From positions 25,290,166 through 25,354,165 of the forward strand of contig CAIIXF020000011.1 of assembly GCA_903813345.2 (NCBI GenBank): a stretch of 64,000 bases of DNA, written 5' to 3'. The notes under the pieces were generated by a model, which was not told the DNA's origin, ran no database searches, and worked only from the letters and a program-made list of their open reading frames with translations. The position numbers and the translations under genes are program-made. Of the stretch, positions 14,501-29,500 are shown one piece after another (within the stretch, counting starts at the first letter, position 1; each line of letters begins with the position of its first letter). Origin of the DNA: Owenia fusiformis. Its lineage: Eukaryota; Annelida; Polychaeta; Sabellida; Oweniidae.

Positions 14501-17500
14501 TAGGAAGTAGAATAGATCTTAATATTAATGATGACCACACATTCAACATGTTTACAACAGAATGTGGCAAATCCTTATATCACATTGACATGTTCATTAA
14601 CTATACTTTTAATATTTAAAGTGAAAATGCAAATGCTTCATACGCATGTAAATAGTTTTTTATATAGAAAAACAAACGGAGAAAATAAATAAATATAAGC
14701 TGTAATTATATATCTGTATTGCCTCACAATAGAAACAATAGAAATAAAAAAAAATATTGTGACATGTGACTCTTGGTAGTTAAATTGGGAACTTGTTTTG
14801 CCAAGTTTCATGTTCTGCTATTGAAACCTCTTCAAATTGGAGCATCATTGTCACTACTTATTGATCACCCTGTAAAGAGGATATGTTATAAAGAATACAT
14901 GTGTAAGCCAATTAATTGTACAATTAGTCATATGACAGAATACAATCAGTCGTATGACAGAATATAATCAGTCATATGACAGAATACAATCAGTCGTATG
15001 TCAGAATACAATCATTCATATGTCAGAAGACAATCCGTCATATGACAGAATACAATCAGTCATATGTCAGAATACAATCATTCATATGTCAGAATACAAT
15101 CAGTCATATGACAGAATACAATCAGTCATATGTCAAAATACAATCAGTCATACTCACATTGTTTGTCTTCATTCTCTCACGGATGTGCTTATCAAACTTG
15201 ACACGACTGTCATTGTCACAAGTGGCACCAACTGTCCACACGAGAGAGAAGATAAACCATGGCTCAATCAACTCAGCGATCCTTTCAAGACGCTCCTCAG
15301 GGATCGGCTGTTCACCCTACAAAGAACAACAAAGTTAGATAACAGTTTTTCAATCATTTAAGTTTTGATCTTAACCATGAAGATTGATTTATTGCGGAGC
15401 AGGAAAATTTCAATTGATATAATATGCAATTAAGCCGAACAAAAATAAGACATCCATGTGAATTAAGAGACATTAAAGAATAGAAACCAGCTATTTCAAA
15501 AATATGTTTTTCTCAAAAGTCCTTGATATGCCTATTTTCTAGATCTCAAGAATTCTGAATTTATTTGAACGACATGGCTTTTAATTGCCTTTATTTTGAA
15601 AATTCGATTAAAAGATTTTTTTTTTATGAATTTGTCTGCTTAAATATGCTATGTATATTTGTGTTGATTGTTAAATTACAAAATAGGTAGGGTAAAGAAT
15701 GTGTCAAGAAAGTCGTTTGATCTCGTTCCAGAAGCAATATTTTGTTTTTTTGTCTTATTTTTGTATTCCTGTCACTGACAATTGTGACTGACAATTATTT
15801 TGAGCATGCACTAATATTTTCTATTGCTGATTTTGTTGTGCACTTTGTTCTAACAACAGTTTGTGTGACATAAGGATTTCAAGCCCTATGGTCGAATTTG
15901 AAATACAGGCTGGTGTGTATTTTATTTTCTTCTACAAAATGAGAAAATAATGGCCCAGTCCAAAAGTAACTCTGTCTGGATCTCTGGATCAGAACATAAG
16001 TTTGGAACCTTTGCAGCTCTTTTTACGAAACGGAGTTTTTAGACAATGACTTCGATTACTTAATACTGTCTTATACATTGAGTGCAAATATGACCATGCA
16101 TATCATACAGTGACATTGATAATATCATAATTGCAAGTGATCTTTCACATGTACAGGTATTATATATACAGTAGTACTATGTTAAGTGATATCCCTGTAT
16201 TTATATGAGTGAAAACATATTTGCATGCACTTGAGGATAACAAATTCAGGAAACCAACTTGCGCCGGGCAGATTAGCCAAAATGAGAATTTTGGGGGAGA
16301 GTACTTGTGTATCATACGATTAGACTCAGGGGACTTAACCTTTTCCAGATAAATGGCATAGCTTTGAATATTCAAAGAAAATAGTAAAATGTTGAGCTGG
16401 ACAAAATTATTCTTGGCTAATTTTTTCGAATAACATGTTCATGTTGGGGAGTAGAAAGGTGAAGTCCCTTAACATGCAGTGTCCTCACTAACTCACTACT
16501 ATATATATCTTTTATTGACTACACGACATATTTGCAGATTTTCCTCTTAAATCTACATACACAATATTTGCCTTCAAATGAATGCTTTAACAAAAATAAT
16601 GGAAGATTATGTAATCATATAAAAAGCAATGTTATTTGGGAAAATATAGAGAATAAACTTAACAAAAATAATTTCTCATCAAGCCTCCATCACCAAGCTT
16701 ATTTTATATATCCACCAGGCCTGTAGCCAGGGGGGTGAGGGGCTGGAGCAAACCCCCTTGCCAAAATGTTTCCCAAAATTAAGCAGTTTGTCACCACTCT
16801 GTGCACTTTTCGAGTAAATTTGCCCATTTTTGGATCAAAATTGTTAGATGTGAACCCCCCTAGATTTTTTGAAAAAGTGAACCCCCTTGGTAAAAGCTGG
16901 CTATGGGCCTGTCTGCTTCAAATGCCATGCATGAATTTGGAAGAGTGAGGGATTGGTTGAAGAATGGACCTTATACAAGATTATATAGTAGTATAAAAAA
17001 TGATTTTTTATGGGGAGGAATTTTTTATGAGCTTGGAATAGAGATATATGATCAAATCAAAGCAAAATGTCGCAAAAATCTGGATTCTTACCGCATATCG
17101 TCTATGGGCCTACAGTGGTGTAATCCAGCAGAGATTTAGAATGACATCAGAATTCAAATACACGTCACACACATCAAATAAGGTGGTTTAGAGTGCATTG
17201 TCAAGTAATAAACAAAAACAAGCAAAAAATAAACATCAAGCAACATGACAACAAAATACAAGTAAGATTAGTAGAAATAACTTTGTGCAAACATATAATG
17301 TATGAAGTTATATTATTGGTCCATTATTTTTTATACAGGGTGACCAATGTGCCAATTTTAGCATCGAGATCACCCTGTATTATGGAAATAATATAACTTG
17401 CTTCATAAATGTTCATGAATGCATTTAAACAGGTGCTCAAATATACAAATAAAGTATTATTCAAAATCCAAAATATATGTTATGGTTGTTAGATTGTACA

Positions 17501-20500
17501 TAAAACAATAATATTATAGAATAAGCTATTTATAAAAAAAAATATACGAGGGGTGATCAATAAGTAATGGACGCTTTTTTACACAGATGCTTTTTATAAA
17601 CCAATCCCTTCGATTTTCTTACCAGTGATACATCATTCAATTATCTATCAACTCTGAAGATTTGAAGACAAAATATATAATACTGGTTGATATATCCTTA
17701 TTTCTGTGAAGGAGGTACAGGTACCCCAGGACCGACATTTACGTCACATATTCTGAAGCTATTTTAGCTTGTTTAACATGCAATGCAGTTGAATGCAGGC
17801 TGTACAAAACAAACCATTATGCTCATGAATTACCCCATTTTGTTTTGCCATAGTTGATTTTGAATATTTTATCATCACTATGTGGTATTCATGCCACATT
17901 CATTCCACAGGGCCCTCTAAATAGGTTCCATAAAGTGCTACATGTACACAATTCCTCATCAAGATTGTGAGACAAGGCTGAATCCATTCTCTGACATGGT
18001 AGCAAGATGCAGTTGCATGGGTTGTTTTATCATGTTTATTTCATCAATGTCAATAAACCTGCATTTTTTCTCTCTAGAAATACGTAGTATAGAAATTAAC
18101 AAGTCACATGTGAGCAGATCTGGACAATATGGTGCATTGGCCAAGGGCTCGATCTTGAGTTCCAGGGATATTGTTTTCTGAACATTTTGAGATCTGTGGG
18201 CAGGTGCATTGTCCATATGGAGTAGGGTGTTCCCTTCTCTCACCACCCCTTTCTTCCACAATGCTTTCTCAAATTGACCTGCAAACCCCTTCCATACAAC
18301 ACTCTGACATCACAATACTTTCTGTTTATGTGTTACCAGTCAGCAAAAAATTTCAAACAACACAACACTTGTTGCACATAAAAAGTTCCAATCTAACTGA
18401 AATTTACCAAACTGGCTAAAAACTGAATATGTGATGTAAATGTCGGTCCCGGGGTACCTGTACCTCCTTCACGGAAATAAGGATATATCAATAAGTATTA
18501 TATATTTTGTCTTCAAATCTTCAGAATTGATAAATAATTGAATGATATATCACTGGTAGGAAAATCAAAGGGATTGGTCTATAAAAAGTATCTGTGTAAA
18601 AAAGCGTCCATTACTTATTGATCACCCCTCGTATATATATATACAAATGATTATTAGGTTAATACAAATAAAACTGAATACGCAGAAAAATATTTCTCAA
18701 TAAAGTTGATACAACAATAAATGCTATTACTGAATCAATCTACTATAATACAGCCTAGAATTCTACACATCTACGAAAGCATATTTATGGAAAAGAAAAG
18801 TTGACCTTTTAAACTTTCAGCTAACATCAACCCATTGATTACTCATGCCTTTAACTGCAGAGAAACAATAGTCCCATTTTTACATTAACACAGGTGAATA
18901 AAGATTTTTTCTAACTACATTTGCATTATCTAGACTAAGGAAATCTAAGGCAACAGGAAAAAGTTCTAAACAAAATCACTTAAAATTTTGAGATTATTCC
19001 AACAGGTAAACTGGATTTTTTTCAGCTAGTTCTACTCTATGTTGTTTTAGGCAAAATCACTACCTTGGTATGAGGTATCCCAGAGCTTAAATTCCAGAGA
19101 ATATAAGATTAACCCCTCCCACTTCCTTAATTATTGTATTCTAGGTATTTAATTCAATACTGATAAAATAACTCCCTCCTTCCTTCCCTAAGCCCAACTA
19201 AAAAGTAACATGCCCTACAGTATGTTAAAGATGCTGGGTTAGCCACCAATGTGGCACTATATAAAAGCACTATGCTTGTCTTAACATCAAAAATATTTAT
19301 TAAAGGATGCTAGATCTACTGAACAACTATTAAGTGAAACTTACGCCATGTTGGCCTCGCTGTTTATAAAAGCAAATGTGAATATGAAACCATAAAATGT
19401 TCTCTAACTGCATAAAATAGTGGAAGTGATTTCAAGCAAATTAAATTAATATAATTATTTCTTTAAAGCCGTGTACAGTGGATATTGAAATATGTTTTTG
19501 AAAAAAGTGAATAAATCAATGTAATTCAGTTAATAAACATGTTATTAGTAATAACCAACTGAAATGTGATAGTATATCTCAACAAATTGTAAATTGAAAA
19601 TCAAAAATTATGAAATTCAAATTAATAAACTGAAATTATATACAAGGGGTGATCCAAAAGTAAGGTGACTGTCTCTGCCAATTCAACATTTTTTAACCAA
19701 TTCCCATGAAGTTTTTGGAGAATGTGCATCATTTATACACTATTTCAATATTGAATTCTGAATATAGCAACCACAGAATGCATATTTGACAAAAATATGG
19801 GAAGGGCACAGAAGATAAACTCCCATTAAGGTAATACAAAAATATTACACTCTTGTCCATTATTTATAGTTTACTAGAAAAATTTAAATGTTGAAATGGC
19901 AGATGCAGTCACCTAATTACTTTTGGATCAACCCTGGTATATATGGTATAGCAAAGTTGAAAGCTAAAATCCAAAACCATTATGTATACATGTACAGTAA
20001 TGAGTAAATAATTTATCATTAAAAACTTAAGCAAAATGTTAAAATTTAAATAGAGTCAATGCAAATATACTTCAAATCGAAAATCTCAAAACATGTAATT
20101 CAAACAAAAGCATGTATATGAGGACCCAATATTTATCAAATGGATAATTGTGTCCTAGATATAAAAGCAAACTCAGATATGTGCAACGGATGTTTAAATG
20201 TAACAAGATGTCATGTTTTTTTTATATTATTCCTCTAAAAATCAGATTTTTCACACAATTTTACGTCACATTTTTGAGATGGAAATTTAATACTCCAAAT
20301 TCAATTTACTACACATCTGTCTGTTCGATTCTGAGTACGACCTTTGTGTAATTCCTTGCTAACTTTAATAATACCACTTTTTAAAACATTACAAATGTGA
20401 CATCTAAACACCCAACAAAAAAGTCAACTCTCAAAATGCAATAAAGTAAAACCTTTATATAGTGAACATCCCCACGACTTAGCATAATCTTTCGCTATAC

Positions 20501-23500
20501 ATAAGTGTTCACTGAAGAAAATATGTTTTGTGTTTTGTATATAGGAAACAGAGACTTACCTCTTTGGGGATGAAGGGTGAGAAGAAACAGTCCATAGTTT
20601 TGAGTAAACTGAAGGTCAAGTTGCTGTCCATACTAGGGACAATCTCTTTCATGTTGGATCGCAGGAAGGCAATGGAGTCCTAGAGGCAAGAAAAATATTA
20701 TAAGTTAAGAAGTCATTTACAAAAACCATCCATCTATTTTCACTGGAAAACATTTTAGTGGCATGTCTTCTCAAATCATGCTTAAATTTTCTCACAATAA
20801 AAAAAAAAATAAAATAAAAATATGGAAATGATAAACAAAGGTGGCAGTCATTGGATAAAACCAGACTGCATGATTTTCTACACAGGAAGCATGTAATAAA
20901 AGACACTTAAAATTTCTTATTTCTTAAAGATCTTATTTCGTCAAACAGTTTTTGTATAATAAATAACACAGGCAAAAGAAATTTCCAATACACATAAGCT
21001 TCATCATCCATAAGTATTTTACCTCAAGATAGAAGTCAAAGAGCTCCTGTAGTTTTGGCCTATGGTCATATATGGCATCAGGCAACTTGCGAAGCCAACA
21101 CTCCACAAATGGGTTTAGTCCCAGAATACTGGGCTCCAAGTAGACCATACCACACCTACTGACTGTAGCAGGGGAGGCAACAGCCAGATCCTGTACCTCA
21201 AACATCATAGTCATCTCCTACAAGGAAAAGATATTCAATATATCAACACTCAACACACGAGTGTGTACACAAAATAGACTATGCAAAACCTTTAGACTGT
21301 AACATGGGGTTCAATGCAACATATTTCTTTCCCAGCTACTTTACATGACATTGTCATTTTCATATTGACTCAACCCCTGATATCCCTCCTTGAAACACAA
21401 CCTTTCAACTTTTGATTTGTTGAAGAATCTACTGTTGACTATCAAGAAATCTAAGCTATTGCATTTACAAAATGGAATTTTATCCCAGTGTCTCAAATAC
21501 CTCCAATTATATCTTGTGATCGAAGCACATTAAAAAATTGCCACATGAAACACCTCTGTAAATTGAACACCTCAGTAAGTAAAACACTTCAAATTCAACT
21601 GGCCCAATGCCTTTATATTTATTAAACCCATATTAGTGGAACACCTCCCAGGGAAAACACTTTTTGAGGTGATAAGGTCAATCCACTTTCACAACATTTA
21701 CTGTAGATGTTTAGACCAAATGTTTCACCTCAGAGAGTTTGATGATTTCTCCACTGCTGAGACACAGCTTCTTGTTATCATCTAGCACTGTATTCATATT
21801 CTCGATCCACACTGCATCTACAGGGCCATCAAACACGTACCAGCGTTTGTCTGAATTCCCCGCTGACACCCCACCACGGATCAGACTAGATAGAATACCA
21901 TCAGTCCTAGAAAGAGAAATATCACAATATATGGTGTTATTCATGTACTGACTCAAATCTGGCCTCTTTTGGATGTATGAGTTGTCAGATATTCTGATGT
22001 TTGTCAGGAGTGAAGGCTTCATCAATTTCAAATCAAATTAAACTGCATGTATTTCAACTATTTATCTATAATGAACTTACCATTCATGGGTCATAGGGTC
22101 AAACTCTCCATACAACTGACCCATAGAAATAGCTTTAGGGTTAAGGACGTATGTGTGGACCATCTCAAAGGGGTCTCCCGATGGAGACATTGTCCCTTTT
22201 AGCTCTGACATTGTCTTCTGAAGCACTTCATAACACTGTAATAGAGAAAGAATATTAATGAATTTAACGCATTTAAAACAAAATGTCAACCATTGAGTTT
22301 CCAAAACTAAGAATCTAATAAGTTCAATAATATCTGAGACACTAACATTTGAAGCTTTAGAATACATGTATGGAGTATATTTCTTGAACAAGCCAAATAG
22401 TGATAAATAATGCACTTTAAAGAGCAAAATGGTCTCCATGTATTTAACCCAGTTAACCTAATCAGATCTTTGCACAAAGTCTGCTCTTGTATCTGTAGAA
22501 TTTCAACAGGTAAGCAGTTTTCCTGGAACTTTGATGACAAGATTTGTGTGACGCCCACCTACTCAGACGCACACTCATCAGCACAAAACAACTACAATAT
22601 AGCACTTTGATAGCATGTAATAGAAAAATTGGTTAAAATTCCTACCTTTGTTTTTCCCGATCCAGTAGGTCCAACCAACATAAGACCGTGTCTAACAACT
22701 GTAGTCTCATACAGCTGAATGCATTTGTGTAGAAAGCCATCGACATCTTGTATTCCAATCTTAGTACATATCTTCTTGAGAGCGTTATCAAGTTCCCCAT
22801 AGTCAATAGGCTCTTCCCTAAAAGTATTAATATCATCTTTAACAGTCTTGCTATGAGGCCTCGTAACTTCCCCCTGTAGATCTAAGACCCAGCCCTAGAA
22901 ATTGCTAGATGGGGGTCCACTGACTTGAAGTTGATACAATAAATATTATTTCAAGGAAATATGTTGAGATGAAAAACAAAAGAGATATATACATTAAATA
23001 TTTAGCATGCATGGTACAATTTTCCAACTCTACAAGTAGCAAAAATCAAACAAACAATTAAACCAAAAAACAAGTAAATTATCTGCTTACTTATATATAT
23101 ATATACAGTACGTGAATTATAAACTACAGTATTAACTAAATACTTACTGACTGTATTACATTCAAACAAAGAATTTAAAACTTTAGAACTGTTTTTCTTA
23201 TTATTAGAACTAATTAATTTTAAATTTAGATTATGTAATGTTTATAGACATGTACTAAATTGCGTTCTATTGGAATAGATCATGTAAAAAGTAATAAAGT
23301 AAAATATGAAATAAAATACCCAAATTCACAAGAAAATATATGACAATCTATGAAAATGGTGCTGTGTGATATGCCAATACCCTTTATTTGGGAGAAGTTT
23401 AGGGTAAGCATTTAATTGAACTTACTTGATAGAGGGGAAGAGATCAGACATGATACCATTGAAGAGTTTCAGATCATCCATGAGGAACTTGGGCACATTG

Positions 23501-26500
23501 ACGTCCCTGAGGGCCCTTAATGTTATCAGCTCCTCATTCATATCTGGGTTTGTTCTCTTCAAGTTTCCAGCTGCGGAGATCACAGATTTCACTGCACGCA
23601 TTCCAAAATCATAATGGTCCTGGAATATACATTTATAGTATCACAAGTCATGGTCTTGAAACATGTAAAGGGGCGCATATCACGCAGGACAAAGAGTGAT
23701 GTCATAAATATCTATATAATTCAAGAAAGATTCAAAGGAATACAAATAGCTACATTTTTAAAGGACCAGTGGACCAGTCTCCTTCTATCTGTATTTGTTT
23801 TGGGACTTGTCAAAATGTAGAATCCTAAAAAGAGGAGGTTTCGGGAAGGCCAGGTAGGCACCACTAAATAAACATAGAATTTTTGATAGCCTAAGAAAAG
23901 CATTAAAATCTACATCTATGTTACCTGTGAGCTGAGCTGTTCTGAGGACAGCTTGAAGGTGGTGGTGATCTTCTTGGCGAGGATTCTTGCATCAGCGAAA
24001 CCAAATGAAAACAGTGAGATCTCAGCAATCAGGGCATAATCTGGCACCATCATGGACATAGGGCGAAACAGGGCCTGAAATATAATAAAAAAGTTATTTG
24101 TTTGAGAAAGATACATTTGTATTTCATTCATTCTACTTCAAAAAAAGCATATACATACAGTAGACATTATTGCTGCAAATCAAAATTGATGACAAAATTG
24201 TTTTGAAACAAAAAATCAAAATTTAAAAAAAATTGTTGAGATAATATGCATATTGTGGTCCAATAGCTAATGCCACTCCCTCCCCTAGAGCCATATATGT
24301 ATTGCAAAACATGTCTACACAACCAAATTACCTTCAAGTTATCAGGAAGTTCTGTCCTGCCAGCATAGCCAGGGTTCATTGTAATGAACACAGCACAGGA
24401 ATTCTTCAGAGCCAACTCAACACCCTCAAACATGAACCTGTCAACCTGTAAAACAAAATAAATGTCATTTATATTATTTATTTAATCAAGTTGGGATATT
24501 ACTTAAATATGAGAGTTTCTATCTTTGATATAACTCTATTTTTTGAAATACACATACTCTATCAATACATTTTTACTAATGGCCTAGTCACATAGCCCGG
24601 CCGATGAGGTTACGATGAGCCAGCGATGCAATTTTCACCGAACTCGGCCGAACACCGGCCGGACATCCGTGGCGTTTGTTGCTTAAAACCGCATCGGTGG
24701 TAGCTCGGTGAAATTTTAACTTCGGAGTTAAATTTCACCGGGCTCTCACCGAGCTCCCTCATCATGTCATCGCAGCCCCATCGTAACCACATCGGAAAAC
24801 ACGTCGGCCGAGTATCGGCCGGTGTCCCGTGCATCTGAGACAATCAGAGGACGAGGTTTTTTAACGGACAGCGGCCGAGCTCCGACCGAGCTCCGGCCGA
24901 TGTGGGACAGAGCATCGGCCGGTCACTGTTCAAAGCCCGTTAACAACCCGGCCGGCGATCGCACGGTGTCCTGTTACCTGCTCGGGTACCGGCCGTATTC
25001 CTTCCGATGTCCGGCCGACCTCCGGCCGGTAGTTGCTGCCACATCGGCAGAAAAAAACGACCATTTTGAGACAGACTCCGTACGGTCACCGGCCGGTGTT
25101 CGGTCGGTCGCCTGAAGATGTCCGGACGGAGTCCGTTCACGTCACCGAGCTCTGCTTCCGATGAGGAGAGCTCGGTGGCACCAAAAAAATCCACCGAGCT
25201 CTATCGATGCTGGACATCTGCCGGGCTATGTGACTAGGCCATAAGTTAACTTATTATGCTTATAGTGCACAAATAATGTAAATTTTCCTTACCAAGTGCA
25301 ACTTTAAACTGCTATTTTTATTGCTTTGATTAAGCACATGTAAGAGAAATAGTGCCCACGTAAAATGGAAGGTAAAGGAAAGGGTTTAGTGAAAGGAGAT
25401 ATGTAGAAAGTAACAGCAAACAGGAGAAAATAAAAGCAGAACAGCATAACATGGACATGTATTTCAGCTATATACAGCTACATGTGATTAGTGTCTTAGG
25501 TTTGTCCTCACATTGGATTTCTGGGCCTGGTGGACTACCATAATTTGCATAGCAACAACAGAGAGTACTTCTATGTCTATACGGTTGAACTCATCAAAGC
25601 AGGCCCAAGCACCAGAGCTAAATATGAAAGTCAACTATTTCTTATATGAATTCAAGAAATATCAAAAGAACCAATGTAGAGGCTAAAGGCCAATAACGCA
25701 GATGCGAGTAGGTAGTTACCAGATTCACCACCAGGTGGCTCGTTCGGGTCAGATAGCATGGCGGGTATAGTAGAAAGTTCCCTTTAACTTAAATTACATC
25801 TATTTGCGTGGTTCAATTTTCACAAAACCCTTATGTATCTAATAGTTATTCAAATTAAAATAAGTCCAGTAAAAGAAAATGCTATCTGTCCAATACAAGA
25901 AAAGATAATTCACTTTTTGTGGTTTTGTAACATGGGGAATCAACCCGAACAAGAAGTCACAATTTCAAAAAAAATTAAATTTTCAAAGTTGATAGACAAT
26001 TTTCGAAACCATATTTCTGGATGTACTTTTACATGCAGATTTCAAATATGACATCACTTTGACTGAATTTTGAATATTTAATGACGTAAATCAATATTAT
26101 TTCTACTCGCATCTAGTCTATTGGTTTCATTTTGGATCTTTTTAGTATGTACTATAGAAAAATAACATTGCAACTGGTCTGATAATCAATGTATAGTAGG
26201 TCTGAAAGCTTTAAAACACAACCTGTATAAAACATATTGAAAAAATATATAGAAGATATTGTATGATTAAGTAAGAGTGGTGGAAGACTAGAGTAAAATA
26301 AGAGTAGCTACAAGAGAAGTGACAGTTAACATAGAAAGCAATAAAGTAATAAAGAGGTTATTACTATAGTAAGTTAAATAAGGCAAAGAAAACATGCTTT
26401 GATTCTGGTCACCATGGTTCAAAAAGTTGGATCAGTCAGCCAAGGTTTTTAAAATAAGTGTTATTTTTACAAAAGAAATTAGAATCAATTGATCTGTGGA

Positions 26501-29500
26501 TTAACCGTTCATACAAAATGAATATCCTGGAAATGGACCAAAGTCAATAGCTTTTTCTAAGCCACAGAGAGAAGTGTTATCAATTAATAAACAAGTTTTA
26601 TAAAACTTCACTAACTACAGAGACAGAGTACTCAGGCAGAATGGTGCATAAGGATATCTACAAAAGGAAGTGAAAAGCGCACAATACACAGTGGGGCTGT
26701 TTGGGTAAGTGGCCAAGGCCATGCAGTGAGCGCACAGACAAAACGCTATTCCATCAATCCACCTCACCCTTTGCTGTTGAGCTTTCTGTATTGTTGTAAT
26801 TTGCTGGGCTACCACAGACAGCACCTCAATATCAATACGATTGAACTCATCAAAACAGGCCCAGGCACCAGCGCTATAATAAGTCAATCATATTTCTTAT
26901 AATAAATTATTAATTACTTAATATCTATACATGAGAAAACACATACAGTATATGAAAGGAACGGCTCATCTGAAAAACCATGAAGAAATTTAGCAATACC
27001 TATAACATTTAAAACATTAAATTAATCTATCAATAAAACGATATGCTATTCTGTTTTAAAATTTAATTAAGACGGTATATTGGAAACTTTTGATTGAGTT
27101 ACATCAACCTGTGCAATGAATTACCTTGCCAATCCTTTGAAGAATTTGCCCATAGCCATGTAATCCAGCTGATCTGAGCAGTTAAAGACAACACACTGTA
27201 TAGCCATTGCTTTGGCAAGATCCTTGGTTGTTTCAGTCTTCCCTGTTCCTGCAGGCCCAGCTGGGGCACCTCCAAATTTCAGATGCAGGGCACCAGTTAA
27301 AGTTAGGTAACACCTAAAGTACATGCAATTTAAACATGAATCAAGCTTTATCCTATGCCAAGTAGACTTTTAGGAATCGTATCCTGATTTTGAGGTTTCC
27401 ATACTGACAATTGTATCGCAACATGACACATAAGTCTATGTACAAGATAATGAGTCTTGACTCAAGACAATGTGATTATCATTAGGATTTGTTTCTCAAA
27501 TGGGTTTTAAAATCCTCATTAACCTATTTCAACTAAAAATAGCTGAAATGTTCAACTGTTGATTTCATTGAATTTTCTCCTGACACAAATAGAGAAATTG
27601 AATTAGAGTGGAAAGAGATTGTAAAAATAAACACCACTGAATTGAATGGTGGGGAAAACTTAAATGGTAAAAAATTAAGAAAAATTTGGTCCGTACCTAT
27701 CAGTGAGTGGCGTAATGACGAGACGTCCTGTGTTTCCTAGGTATTCATAACCATACAAGAACTCAGCATTCACGGCTCTTATATACAAGTTCTGCTCTAG
27801 CCAATAGTACCTGAAATAAGTCAAACAATTTATCTAATAATCAATTGTTATATACACTTTTATTTCAGCTTAAATTTGGACAAAAACTAGTATTTGAGTT
27901 TTTTCATGAAAAATGGCAGCCATTCTGAATTAAGCAAGCATCTTGAAAATTCCTTCTTGAATAGCTATTGTACTAGTCCTGGGACAATGTCTAGTGAATT
28001 TAATATAAAGAAACACTTGAAAATTTGAATAGAATACCAGCAAGAAATCTATACCTCAATTGGCTGATCCATTCAAAGTCATTCACATTCTCGACTTCCT
28101 CTTCGATCATTTTGTTGACGACATCTCTGGCATGTACTTCTATTACAATGAGAGCAGACAATGTTTGACGTTCTTTCTTTGATAGATCAGTCTTCACCAG
28201 GTCTCTCAAGTCATCCAACTACAACAACAGTTTGTATAATTAGCAAAAAAAAGTACTTTAAATAAAAAAAAATAAAAAAGATACCTCTGTTAAGGAATGA
28301 TGTAAAGGAGTCAATCCTGGGATTTGAACCACAATCACACCTATTACAAGTCAAATGTTTTAATCAAAAGATGTAACAATTATACATTAATTTGTACAAA
28401 AACTAGCTTTTTGTTATCTATTGGCAGACTCCTAAGAAATAGTAAATACACTAAAACCAGTGAAAAGGAACACCTCTTTGTAAGTTACACCTCTCTATAT
28501 ATTAATATGGGACAGTTTTCAGAATCAAGAATCAAGTTCCATAGACATGTTAATGAGGCCTCTCTATTAGGAACACCTGTCTAAAATGAACACATCTGGT
28601 CAGTGCTGAGGGTGTTCCATTTACACAGAAACTGCAAAGTGGAACACCTCACAAGTTAAACAGGTTTTTAAAATCATGTGGCCCATTGACTCCATATTAA
28701 TGAACCTCTAGAAGTAGAACACCTCGCAAGTGGAATACTTTTTTGTGGTCCCAAGGGTGTTCCACTTACACAGGTTTCATTGTTTTTATATGTGGATCTA
28801 TTCTGTTTTGTTGTGTGGACTGTGACGCTAACAGTTCAATTGAAATGATTGATAAAGTGATTTATGTCTAACATAACAATGTAGATTAATGCATAATTGC
28901 ACACATGTTTCTGACTAAGTTATGTTTCAATTTGATTAATTCAAAAATAATGCAGAAATCTGTTTCATATGTTTCAGTAGAGACTGATAAATATCCTGCT
29001 GTTTTTTCCTTTCATCCATTATTAATAGTGTAAACAATTTTGTGATCATCAAGTTTTTAGATTAATCATATAAAAGTTTGTTTTGATTTTTCTGAATAAT
29101 TTAATCTTATTAAGATGTTTCAAAAACATGTTTAAATTGCTCTTTGTAGGAAAAGGGAGACAAGACATTAACATGCAAAATGTCACCGCCTACCATTTGT
29201 TACAGACACCGAACACTAAATGCTGACCCCAAATGCAAAACGATTAACTCCATTCAGAGAAATTTGGAGACTATAGAAATTGAGATCTAAACAATTTGCT
29301 GTCATTTTAAAGGTTTACCTGTTGTAACAGATGAGGATAAAGTCCTTTCAAGTCTCCCTTCTCTAAAGCTTCAGAGACTTCAGTGGTCCAATAGGTCTGT
29401 GCTCCTGCTATCACAACCTGACCTGGCCAGCTTATAACCCACTTGGTCCTTGGAATCTGAAATATTGTTTATTATTAATTTCATGTAAGCTATAATAAGA

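Noticed and set aside
14928-15147. CRISPR-like regular repeat array
   Set aside because: Copies are directly adjacent with no spacers, and the setting is an animal intron; it is a minisatellite.
14954-15361. Overlapping repetitive open frames of 120-135 codons
   Set aside because: The 22-bp minisatellite lacks stops in several frames. The right part is antisense to DNAH1 exon 15158-15316.
24610-25194. Three open frames in GC-rich sequence
   Set aside because: They lie wholly inside the Harbinger-like MITE, where high GC makes stops rare; no motif was recognised.
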